This document shows positions 33,550-41,190 of a stretch of 64,000 nucleotides of DNA, piece after piece. Positions within the stretch are counted from its first letter, which is position 1. Each line of letters starts with the position of its first letter. A program made the translations under genes and the position numbers. The notes beneath the pieces were generated by a model. That model searched no databases. It was given only the letters and a program-made list of their open reading frames with translations, and was not told where the DNA came from. The DNA is taken from positions 1 to 64,000 of the forward strand of contig NZ_VXKE01000021.1 in the NCBI RefSeq assembly GCF_008693005.1. Direction: 5' to 3'. Source of the DNA: Helicobacter canis. Lineage in GTDB: Bacteria > Campylobacterota > Campylobacteria > Campylobacterales > Helicobacteraceae.

Positions 33550-34021
33550 AGTGCTGCCTGTTTGGTTGATTATGTGCTGCCCCCCCCCCAATGGCATTTT
33601 TAGAAGCCTTTTCATTGGCTAGGAGTGTGAGCTGCTCTAGCGGAGTAGAATCTGCTAGATTATGCACTAAGCGATAGAGTCTCTTGCAAGTGTGTGGCTC
33701 AATGTAGTCATCGCTATCTAGGGGTAAGATGTATTCCCCCCTTGCTACTCTCTCGCCTGCTATGCGCGTGCTAAAGAGTCCTAGATTTGTTGCATTATGC
33801 ACGATATGGATTCTAGAATCTTGCTTGGCGTAGCGTTGTGCGATTTGTATGGAGCTATCACTGCCGCAATCATCTACAATGATCATTTCTATATTGTGTA
33901 AGCTTTGGTTAATGCAAGAATCCAAGCAGCGCGCGATGGTGGATTCTACATTATAGACGGGGATAATGATAGAGATAAAGGGGCGCAATGCGTGTCCTTG
34001 GGGTGTAAATGCGCGTATCAT
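33539..34021 (-). CDS. Short family 2 glycosyltransferase (GT2 N-domain only)
   Basis: The 160-residue protein carries only the nucleotide-binding half of a GT2: ISIIIPVYNVESTIARCL, MIIVDDCGSDSS and EYILPLDSDDYIEP. It is a paralogue of the next two GT2 genes. A G10 tract near residue 145 (AIGGGAAHNQ) is followed by a short tail ending HYAA, which overlaps the start of the next gene. With 9 or 12 Gs the frame passes straight into the next GT2 to give a tandem two-domain protein. As a lone 160-residue unit it may be inactive. Confidence 0.78.
   Translation of the reverse strand: MIRAFTPQGHALRPFISIIIPVYNVESTIARCLDSCINQSLHNIEMIIVDDCGSDSSIQIAQRYAKQDSRIHIVHNATNLGLFSTRIAGERVARGEYILPLDSDDYIEPHTCKRLYRLVHNLADSTPLEQLTLLANEKASKNAIGGGAAHNQPNRQHYAA
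33580..33589. repeat. C10 tract (G10 coding): separate/fused switch for two GT2 genes
   Basis: G10 gives the stop at 33539; G9 opens the frame into 33549-31861. Confidence 0.85.
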
Positions 34022-34023
34022 AG

Positions 34024-35067
34024 CTAGGGTTTGGTTAAAGCTCGCTTTACACGCGTGATTTTGTCTTTGACAAATGTCTCTACTCTTTTAAAGCGCATTA
34101 GAGATTTCAGCCTTTTGCCCATACCTAGCACTGCCATATACCGCTTGTAACGCTTCTGCTCAAAGAGTGCTAGGCACGCCATCCCCCTCCTAAAGCTTCT
34201 CTCATAAGGCTGGCTAAAAATAGCTAGCAAAAATTGCTCAAGCTGCTTTTCAAAAAGCTCAATATGATTAGAATCTAAAAACAAAGGCTCTCGCAGTATT
34301 GCAAGCTGCTTTGTCTTATCTGCTTCTATCTCCGCAATATGCTCGATCAAGGATTCTAGGCTAGAGAAGCTATGGGCATTGATAAACGCCTTTGCATTTA
34401 TGCCCCCCCCCCCATCAAATAATGGCTTAGTAGCCAAAGTATCACCCCAATAAATGGGGATAGTTTGCGCTGCTGCTGCTTGGATAAGCTTTTCTGTCAA
34501 ATAGCCCGGAGTAGAAGAATTCTCAAAGCAGAGAGAGAATCTACACTCGCTTTGGAAGGCAAATTTATCTGCAACACTTCCGCCAATGTTGTTGAGATAC
34601 CTCCCACCAGAATCCACTCTTTTATACGCATTAAGCGCGTAGAAGACTTGCTCTCTATAAGGATCAGCATTGCCATTGCTTACTACAAAGTTGCAAAAGC
34701 GACTTTTACTTGCTAAAAGCTTTTCATCAATATCTTTATGTTTTTGGCTAGCTCTTTTTACATCTTGCTCATAGAAGAGATAAAGCGGATAGCGCAAATA
34801 GCGATCTAAGAAGTGCAAATGATCAAAGCCTATGGCATAGTCGCAGATGGTGAAATTAGGCGCGATGTTTTCACCGGTGTAAAAAATGCGCACACAATCA
34901 TACTTGATATGCTCAGATCCAAAAACCGAGTAGAAGAGGAATTGCGGAGAGTGGCTATCAAGCGTTATTGTGTAGTGTCGTTGGAGTAGGGCGGTGATAG
35001 CCTTGGCTATGCCTTGCATATCGCCAAAGTCGCAAAAGTGGATTCTAATGGGTTTAGGATCTTGCAT
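34024..35067 (-). CDS. GT10-type alpha-1,3/4-fucosyltransferase, phase-variable (ON)
   Basis: The 347-residue protein fits family GT10, which transfers fucose from GDP-fucose to GlcNAc/Glc in Lewis-type LPS structures. Evidence: RIFYTGENIAPNFTICDYAIGFD near residue 80 and the donor-binding CFENSSTPGYLTEKLIQAAAAQTIPIYWGD (spread over about 181-210; shown here in pieces CFENSS, GYLTEKL, PIYWGD). The G11 tract (LFDGGGGINAKAF) near residue 220 is in frame, so the gene is ON. Slippage would remove the last third. A basic C-terminal tail may be membrane-bound, as in Helicobacter FucTs. Confidence 0.88.
   Translation of the reverse strand: MQDPKPIRIHFCDFGDMQGIAKAITALLQRHYTITLDSHSPQFLFYSVFGSEHIKYDCVRIFYTGENIAPNFTICDYAIGFDHLHFLDRYLRYPLYLFYEQDVKRASQKHKDIDEKLLASKSRFCNFVVSNGNADPYREQVFYALNAYKRVDSGGRYLNNIGGSVADKFAFQSECRFSLCFENSSTPGYLTEKLIQAAAAQTIPIYWGDTLATKPLFDGGGGINAKAFINAHSFSSLESLIEHIAEIEADKTKQLAILREPLFLDSNHIELFEKQLEQFLLAIFSQPYERSFRRGMACLALFEQKRYKRYMAVLGMGKRLKSLMRFKRVETFVKDKITRVKRALTKP
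34403..34413. repeat. C11 tract (G11 coding) in the fucosyltransferase gene
   Basis: Eleven Cs; in frame. Mid-gene poly-C is the classic arrangement in H. pylori futA/futB. Confidence 0.88.
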
Positions 35068-35117
35068 AATCGCTCCATTGCTCTTTGTCTAAAGGAGCAA
35101 GTGTAGCTAAGAGTTGT

Positions 35118-35949
35118 TTATAACTTCCTAAGCCATAAGCTCCCGCCGGTGTTTTTCTGGCTTAGGGGCAGTGCGGCGGCAAACTCGTCTTTGTAGAGAT
35201 GATTTAAGCAGGTGTTGAAAAAGACAATTTCAAAGGCAGCATTAAAGCTTAAAAATGCTCGTAAAACATAGGCTTCATTCCACGAGTTTTTATCGCGTAG
35301 CCAGTCATTAGGGTAGCTAAATGGGTAGAAAATATCCTCTAGGCGATTCAGCTTGTGGGCTAGAATCGGCGATTCCTGCGCCGCGCTTGTGCGATAGCCG
35401 CTCTAGGCTTATCTCCGCACGCGGCTTGCAAAACAAGGGATACCGCTCGGCGTTAGCCGATGTTTCTTTAGAAAACCCCGATTCTAGCTCCACAATCTTA
35501 GAATCGCTATGACTTATCCTAGAATCCACTTTCATCGCAAGTCCGCACCGCGCGTTTTTCACAAGCCACCCTTTTCTCTGTCATCGCGAGACTTGCAGTA
35601 GCAAGTCGTGGCGATCCACACACAAAAAGGTGGATTCTAGTGCGGTTTGTTTGTATTTAAGGATTTTTTGTGGATTCTTGCTTTGGGATTCTAAGATTTG
35701 CGATGAGAAATCGCCGTTTTCAAGCGGTGGGCGAAGGGATTTATCTTGCTGATAATGAGCAAGCTCACCGCGCAGAATCGGCGATTTATCGCGCAAAGCT
35801 GAATCCCACTGCTAGAAATGCCCGCTTGGGACAAAGTCTATTTGCCCAAAGATAGCTTGTGCCTTGCGGTAGCACTTGCGTAAAATGCCCTTAAGCGTGG
35901 GCTTCTTTGTGGGGTATTAAGATACATAAAAACTCCTTGCAATGTGGGA
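35118..35949 (-). pseudogene. Decayed glycosyltransferase-like gene carrying a repeat block
   Basis: No intact ORF spans this stretch. On the minus strand one frame reads PTLKGILRKCYRKAQAIF and IDFVPSGHF, then a stop, then repeat-derived residues (RDKSPILRGELAHYQQDK), a TGA at 35583, and more repeat sequence to PRGYFLPI-stop. Another frame then resumes LEDIFYPFSYPNDWLRDKN and continues to a stop at 35118. The two outer parts look like one ordinary cytoplasmic enzyme, family not recognised, cut by a block like those in the intact genes but now broken by two stops and a frameshift. AAGGAG with an ATG near 35924 gives a short separate peptide only. Confidence 0.6.
35337..35800. repeat. Composite palindromic-repeat block in the pseudogene
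   Basis: Contains a GCCGCG/CGCGGC hairpin with inner AGCC/GGCT (35372-35424), the CGGC-GTTA-GCCG unit (about 35433-35470), and GACTTGC/GCAAGTC between TCATCGCG and GGCGATCC arms (35580-35622). Confidence 0.75.
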
Positions 35950-36975
35950 TTAGCTTGTTTTCTTGCCAAGTAAGATTCTAGCTTGGCTACGGAATCTTGC
36001 TGGAATGGCGTTGCGGATACAAACGCGCGGGATTATCCAAAAAAGATATTTGAGTGTGTGCATTATGGGGAAAAGGCGGTTGTATTTATAGCCGATTTGG
36101 CAGTCTTCTTTAAACATCTGCCACGAGAGATGTGAGCTTACACCCTCTAGGCTAAAGCTTGCGACCACAAGTGGGACATACTGGAATCTAGCTCCATTAT
36201 TGTAAGCCTTAGCAAAAAAGTCCGTGTCTCCCGCGATTTTAAAGCCTGTGTCGTAGCGGTAGGCTTGCATAAGGGGGGTGGCGATAAAGGCGGATTGATG
36301 GATAAAGTGGTGGTGGTATTTATGCGGTTTGGTGGAGGCATAGAGGATCTTAGAGTGCGTGTCATCATAGATAAGCTGGGCGTCGCCATAAAGGATTTGT
36401 GGAAGGATTTGGGGAGCGGCTTGGGGGGCTGCTTGCGATGAGACTTGCGCGCTTTGTAAAAAATGTGTGAAAAACTCTTTTAGCGTATTTGGGCTGTGGA
36501 ATCTATCTCCGCAATTCATAAAGCTGCACCACTGCCCTGTGGCAAGGTCTATGCCTTTATTCATCGCATCATAGATTCCACTATCTTTTTCACTTAGGAG
36601 TTTAAAGGTGAGATTTTTCTCTCTATGTGTGGCTGTAAGGAAGATCTTGCTATTTTGCTCTGTGTGCTTTAAAGATTCTGTTTTTTTGGAGTTTGCTTGA
36701 GAATCCACTTTGGCGCGTGAAGCGATGTATTCTAAAATCTTTTCCCTTGTGCCATCACTACTTGCCCCATCAATGATGATGTATTGTATATGCGGATAGT
36801 CCTGCCCCACCACAGAATCCATTGTGTCGATGATATGGGCAATGTCGTTATAAACAATCGTAACAACAGAGATAAGCGGTAGTTGTGCTGATAAGCGGGG
36901 CAAGATGACACCTTGAGAAAAAATATTGAAGTAAAATTCTAGCAAAAGCTTTAGGATTTTTGGAAACCCCCGCAT
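35950..36975 (-). CDS. Family 2 glycosyltransferase (WcaA-like)
   Basis: The 341-residue protein has the GT2 motifs ISVVTIVYNDIAHI (after about 28 residues), YIIIDGASSDGT, SGIYDAMNKGIDLATGQWC and FMNCGDRF. An Ala/Gln/Pro-rich stretch (QVSSQAAPQAAPQ) near residue 195 is likely a loop. It overlaps the upstream GT2 by 25 nt. No G tract. WcaA-type enzymes add hexoses in colanic acid and LPS-like polymers; acceptor unknown. Confidence 0.85.
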   Translation of the reverse strand: MRGFPKILKLLLEFYFNIFSQGVILPRLSAQLPLISVVTIVYNDIAHIIDTMDSVVGQDYPHIQYIIIDGASSDGTREKILEYIASRAKVDSQANSKKTESLKHTEQNSKIFLTATHREKNLTFKLLSEKDSGIYDAMNKGIDLATGQWCSFMNCGDRFHSPNTLKEFFTHFLQSAQVSSQAAPQAAPQILPQILYGDAQLIYDDTHSKILYASTKPHKYHHHFIHQSAFIATPLMQAYRYDTGFKIAGDTDFFAKAYNNGARFQYVPLVVASFSLEGVSSHLSWQMFKEDCQIGYKYNRLFPIMHTLKYLFWIIPRVCIRNAIPARFRSQARILLGKKTS

Positions 36976-37859
36976 ATATGATCAAGCTTTAAGGCAATGA
37001 TAGAGAGCTTGTTCCACACCCTAGATCGCGCAGATAAATGTGCTATTTTTGTGATAAATAGACTGCATAGGGAAGTGTGTGTGATTAGATTTTGTGCGAT
37101 AGTTGGGGCTAGATCGCGTAGATCAAACATATAGCATTTCTTTAGCACGATAAAGATATGCATATTCCACCATAGCGGGTTTGCAGAGATAATGGCTTTT
37201 TTATGCTTTTGCAGGATATAGCAATAGCCATCAATGTCTTTTTGGTGATTTTTGGAAATTTGGTCGTTGCTATGGAGTCTATAAGTGAAAAGCACCTGTG
37301 GAGTGTAGAGAATCTCACAAACCTGCGCGAGCCTTATGGAAGTATCCCACTCTTGGTAAGATGGGACATCTTCATCAAGTAGCCCGATTTCTAATAGCGA
37401 TGTTTTAGCTACGACCATACTTTGAAACATTGGGGCTGCTGCCTTTAAAAAATATGGATCTTGTGGAGATAGATTCCAATAGTCTCTAGATCCTGTAGCT
37501 TCATTTGATACCACACAAGCCCCATACAAAAATAGCTCTTGTATATCCGCGTGCTCTTTAATCATATCATATTGGGCAGAGAGCTTATTAGTCTCCCATA
37601 AATCATCAGAATCAAGAAAAGCTATCCACTTACCTTGAGCCATTTTAATGCCAATGTTTCTAGCTGCTTGTGCGCCCATATTTTTAGGTAGTTTGTAATA
37701 TCGTATTTTTGGGTTATTGAGTGAGTGGATCAAAGATTTTGTATTGTCTGTTGAAGCATCATCAATGATGATAATCTCATAATCCAAAAAAGTCTGTTTG
37801 CATACAGAATCCACACACGCAAGGATACTATGAGCTCTATTATGCGCTGGGATCACCAC
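36951..37859 (-). CDS. Family 2 glycosyltransferase lacking its own start in the present phase
   Basis: Motifs VVIPAHNRAHSILACVDSV, IIIDDASTDNTKS and GKWIAFLDSDDLWE (DxD) show a GT2 enzyme. The listed start is GTG with no ribosome site, and it would clip the first beta strand. The frame stays open upstream through a natural-looking N-terminal region (YSLDDLAAIAYDIESFITP) to the C9 tract at 38066. It has no ATG there. With 8 or 11 Gs it is joined to the upstream sugar transferase, so at the present length it may be untranslated. Confidence 0.75.
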   Translation of the reverse strand: MVIPAHNRAHSILACVDSVCKQTFLDYEIIIIDDASTDNTKSLIHSLNNPKIRYYKLPKNMGAQAARNIGIKMAQGKWIAFLDSDDLWETNKLSAQYDMIKEHADIQELFLYGACVVSNEATGSRDYWNLSPQDPYFLKAAAPMFQSMVVAKTSLLEIGLLDEDVPSYQEWDTSIRLAQVCEILYTPQVLFTYRLHSNDQISKNHQKDIDGYCYILQKHKKAIISANPLWWNMHIFIVLKKCYMFDLRDLAPTIAQNLITHTSLCSLFITKIAHLSARSRVWNKLSIIALKLDHICGGFQKS

Positions 37860-38046
37860 GCTAAATAATGCTGCTGGCGTGATGAAAGATTCTATATCAT
37901 AAGCTATGGCTGCTAGATCATCTAATGAGTAGGACTCTAATGATTTTGCTTGGAAAACTAATGCTTGAGAATTGCTTAAATTATAGGGGATAGTTTGTAA
38001 TGTATATGCGCGATAGTCTTTGGAGCACTCAAGCGGTAAGGAGAGC

Positions 38047-39033
38047 CTAGAATCTTGCCCCCCCCCTAATCAACATTTTATAAGTTTTACTTAAAATTCT
38101 TTTAAGTAAAGGGCGTTGCTTACTTGCATAGTATGCATCGCATTTGGCTCGTATGGCTGGGATTTCTTGGACTGGTTGTTTTATATCAATACTAGTGGGA
38201 GTGCTTGATAGCACACCAAAATATGGGTCGTTCTCTTCTCCATTTTTGCAATGTGTGCCAATATCAAAGCCAATATTTTGCACGAGTGAATTGCGTGGAT
38301 ATAGGCAGTATTTATCCTGCAAAAAGCACGAGGCAAACCATCGAATAGCCCACGAAGAATTTTTGCCACGGATTTGATCCTCAAGCATTTGGGCAAAGCC
38401 TCTACTGCTTTTTGCGCCACTATAAGCTTTATCAAAATCATCTATCTTACCACTTTGCTTAAGCTTGCCTAAAAGCTCCTTGCCATCTGGGTTGAATAGA
38501 TTCCACGCCCTATCCCAGCTCGCCCAGCCCCAACAATCAGTCCCCTTAAGAAAAAATGATGATGGAATTTCATCTCCTTCTAGGGGGAAGACAAACCCAC
38601 TTACACAAGCCACCTGCTCGTTATCGTAATAAATTTGCAAAGCTTCATTCATAAAAGTTAAAAAATATGGACTAGTCACCAAATCATCTTCCAACACAAT
38701 GATCGTGCCGTATTTATTGATGATATTTGTAACACCATCAATGATAGAATCTGCCAGTCCAAAATTCCGCTCTCTTTGGATCAGGGTAATCTCTTTAAAG
38801 TATTTGCCATTCTCGTTGCTGGTAATAAAATCCTGCAAATAAGAGCTAACTTCTAGGACAGATTCTCGTTGCTCCTTTGTGGCATTTTCCTTTAGTCCAT
38901 CTTGGTAGATATACAATACACTCTCTTTGGCTAAGAGATTTGCCTTTAGTGCGTCCAAAGTTGCTTTGGTATGCCTTGGGCGATTGTAGGTAAAAAGCAC
39001 GATAGGTGCAAGTGTAGAATCCATAAGCTTCAA
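38047..39033 (-). CDS. GT-A sugar transferase (GNT-I/GT2-like), phase-variable end
   Basis: The 328-residue protein begins APIVLFTYNRPRHTKATLDAL. It has a nucleotide-binding strand (LYIYQDGLK), RERNFGLADSIIDGV, GTIIVLEDDLVTSPYFLTFM (DDL metal site near residue 115) and GTDCWGWASWDRAW. Such proteins resemble GNT-I-like glycosyltransferases of LPS clusters. The C-terminal G9 tract (LIRGGARF-stop) is just at the end; 8 or 11 Gs extend it into the next gene. It is first in the minus-strand cluster, facing the YeiH-like gene across 156 nt. Confidence 0.8.
   Translation of the reverse strand: MKLMDSTLAPIVLFTYNRPRHTKATLDALKANLLAKESVLYIYQDGLKENATKEQRESVLEVSSYLQDFITSNENGKYFKEITLIQRERNFGLADSIIDGVTNIINKYGTIIVLEDDLVTSPYFLTFMNEALQIYYDNEQVACVSGFVFPLEGDEIPSSFFLKGTDCWGWASWDRAWNLFNPDGKELLGKLKQSGKIDDFDKAYSGAKSSRGFAQMLEDQIRGKNSSWAIRWFASCFLQDKYCLYPRNSLVQNIGFDIGTHCKNGEENDPYFGVLSSTPTSIDIKQPVQEIPAIRAKCDAYYASKQRPLLKRILSKTYKMLIRGGARF
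38058..38066. repeat. C9 tract (G9 coding) at the junction of two glycosyltransferases
   Basis: G9 gives an early stop at 38047; G8/G11 opens a continuous frame into the GT2 at 37859. Confidence 0.85.
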
Positions 39034-39130
39034 ACTTTCAGTGAAATGTAAAAAGTCGCATTGTAGCTAGCTAGTCCTTAAATTAGGCTATTTTGCGCGC
39101 TATTTCATAGAAGCTTTAAGGCTTTTGCTT

Positions 39131-39136
39131 TACAAT
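39131..39136 (+). promoter_or_regulatory. -10-like TACAAT for the YeiH-like gene
   Basis: TACAAT in TTTACAATACTC, about 57 nt before the start. Confidence 0.35.
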
Positions 39137-39192
39137 ACTCCGCTTAATCGCGCTTGTAAAATGGTGGTAGATCGCAATTACAAAGGAAAATG

Positions 39193-40215
39193 ATGAAAAC
39201 TTCTTATGCTTCATTTATTTTGGGAGTGGGGCTCACTCTGGTGCTAGCGGTGTGTAGTATCGCACTAGCAAAGACAAGTATTATTAGCTCGTGGCATATT
39301 TCTCCGCTTATTTTGGGGATTGTGCTAAGTGTCATTGTGGCAAGTGTGCTGCGTGGCTTGGGGGCTACAATCATTGATAAGTGCAAGAGTGGGGTGGATT
39401 TTAGCGGGAAAAAGCTCTTGCGTTTGGGGATTATCCTCTATGGGTTTTTTGTCTCGCTAGCAGATATACAAAGTGTAGGGCTTGCAGGCTTTGGGCTGGC
39501 ATTTGGCATTGTGGCTGGGGTTCTTATCGTAGGGTTTATCATAGGGGTGAAGATGTTTAGGCTTGATAGGGAGCTGGCGATTTTAATGAGTGCGGGCTGT
39601 GCAATTTGTGGAGCAGCAGCAGTGCTAGCACTAGAATCTGCCCTGCGTGCTAACGCACAAAAAAGCGCGATTGCTATAGGGAGTGTGGTGGTCTTTGGGC
39701 TTTTGGGAATGTTTGCTTACCCTATTGTTTATAGTGCTGGGCTTTTGCCCTTTAATCAAGCGCAAATGGGCTTATATATGGGGGCTAGCTTGTATGAGGT
39801 GGCTAATGTCGTAGGTGCTAGCGATGTGCTAGGGCAAGAGGGCGCAAATATCGCCCTTATTGAAAAGATGATCCGTGTGGCTCTGCTAGCACCCGTGCTA
39901 TTTATCGTGCCATTTTTGTTTGCCAAATATAATCAGGGCAGGGGGAGCAAAAAGCTCTATATCCCCTACTTCGCGCTAGGCTTTGTGGCGGTGGTGATTT
40001 TGCACTCTTTGGTTGCAATCCCAGCGCACATTGTGCAGGCTATGCAGTTTATCTGTGTGCTATGTCTTGGTGCGGCGATGTGTGCGCTTGGCTTGCAGAT
40101 TGATCTTAAGGCTATGCGAGATGCTAAGGTGGTGTTTTGGTTTGGGCTTTTGCTATTTGTGCTTGTGAGTGTGCTAGGCTTTGTGGGGGTGCTGGGCTTG
40201 CACGCTTTTGCCTAG
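39193..40215 (+). CDS. YeiH/UPF0324-family transporter (putative sulfate exporter)
   Basis: A 340-residue polytopic membrane protein of family UPF0324. Signatures are GIVLSVIVASVLRG, the LLRLGIILYGF segment, SAGCAICGAAAVLAL near residue 137, and KMIRVALLAPVLF near 235. The family is called a putative sulfate exporter, but function is little tested. Two ATGs are adjacent (39190, 39193); the second has better spacing from AGGA. Confidence 0.88.
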   Translation: MKTSYASFILGVGLTLVLAVCSIALAKTSIISSWHISPLILGIVLSVIVASVLRGLGATIIDKCKSGVDFSGKKLLRLGIILYGFFVSLADIQSVGLAGFGLAFGIVAGVLIVGFIIGVKMFRLDRELAILMSAGCAICGAAAVLALESALRANAQKSAIAIGSVVVFGLLGMFAYPIVYSAGLLPFNQAQMGLYMGASLYEVANVVGASDVLGQEGANIALIEKMIRVALLAPVLFIVPFLFAKYNQGRGSKKLYIPYFALGFVAVVILHSLVAIPAHIVQAMQFICVLCLGAAMCALGLQIDLKAMRDAKVVFWFGLLLFVLVSVLGFVGVLGLHAFA

Positions 40216-40218
40216 AAT

Positions 40219-41190
40219 CTACTTTAAGGTGATAAGCACCACTTCTGGTGGGTTAAATATACGAGGTAGGCGGTAGTTTAGACTAAGTCCCCTTGAGACG
40301 ACAAGATACTGCCTTTTACTAGAATCTAGCTCATAGAGCCCGCCAGCATATTTGGGGAAAAGCCCTTGATTTGGCGCGTAAAGTCCATTGAGTAAGTAGG
40401 GTATGCGCACTTGCCCGCCGTGCGTATGCCCGCTTAAGATAAGATCAATAGGCAGGGATCTAAAAAGCTCGATAAACTCCGGGCGGTGCGAGAGTAAGAT
40501 AGAGAAGTCTGCTTGCTTGCTAGATTCTAGGCTGCTAGGCTCTGCTTGGCAGGTGGGGCGGATCGTGCTTGCTACAAGCTCTTGCCACTCTTGCTCCCAG
40601 AAGCCGCCCTTCCACTTTGCTCTATCCCACACAACTTTATCTATGTGCTGATTAGGCTTACTATAAGTGCTGTAGTATGGATCATCAACCCCAAAGACTG
40701 CTATCTCTAGCCCATTTATGCTAAGTGTTGTGCAAGGGTGGCTAAAATCTAGCACAGAGACATTGTAGCTTGCAAGCTTTTGCTTAATGGCTGCTATTTC
40801 TCCACTCCAAAACTCGTGATTGCCACTGACATAAAACTTGGGGATTTTGGCAAGCTTTTTAGAATCTACTTTTTTAGACTCTGCCCTAGAATCTAGCCGT
40901 GCGAAAAACTCCCACGCTCCTTGCATATCTTCTTCATCATCGACCATATCTCCACTTAGGGCAATGAGATCCACCTCTCGCCCTTGCAGGGCGCGTATAA
41001 TCTCATCTTGATAGAATCTCCCGGAGTGTAGATCGCTAAGTAAGGCTATGGTGATGGGCTTGGCGGGCTTTGTGGCAGTGGGGAGTGTGATGGTGTAGTC
41101 TTGGCTGCGCAAGGGGGCATAGATAGCTAGAAGCGCAAATACAAGGAGCAAAATCCCTAGTAGCACTAGTGATCGCTTAGTGCTTGACAT
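40219..41190 (-). CDS. Membrane-anchored metallophosphoesterase (YkuE-like)
   Basis: A 323-residue protein with one N-terminal membrane helix (residues about 8-26) and a calcineurin-like phosphoesterase domain: LLSDLHSGRFY, SGDMVDDEED, VSGNHEFW and LSGHTHGGQVRIP. All metal-binding residues are present. YkuE-type enzymes may act on lipid A precursors or nucleotides; substrate unknown. TAGAATC words expand a linker (ARLDSRAESKKVDSKK). It overlaps the ankyrin gene's end by 14 nt. Confidence 0.87.
   Translation of the reverse strand: MSSTKRSLVLLGILLLVFALLAIYAPLRSQDYTITLPTATKPAKPITIALLSDLHSGRFYQDEIIRALQGREVDLIALSGDMVDDEEDMQGAWEFFARLDSRAESKKVDSKKLAKIPKFYVSGNHEFWSGEIAAIKQKLASYNVSVLDFSHPCTTLSINGLEIAVFGVDDPYYSTYSKPNQHIDKVVWDRAKWKGGFWEQEWQELVASTIRPTCQAEPSSLESSKQADFSILLSHRPEFIELFRSLPIDLILSGHTHGGQVRIPYLLNGLYAPNQGLFPKYAGGLYELDSSKRQYLVVSRGLSLNYRLPRIFNPPEVVLITLK

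Noticed and set aside
35317-35796. Two minus ORFs of 81 and 71 codons taken as genes
   Set aside because: They are repeat-derived parts of one broken frame, starting at non-ATG codons, and form part of the pseudogene entry.
23172-39033. The glycosyltransferase cluster as a mobile island
   Set aside because: No integrase, transposase, tRNA site or flanking direct repeats are visible, so I describe it as an accessory locus without claiming mobility.
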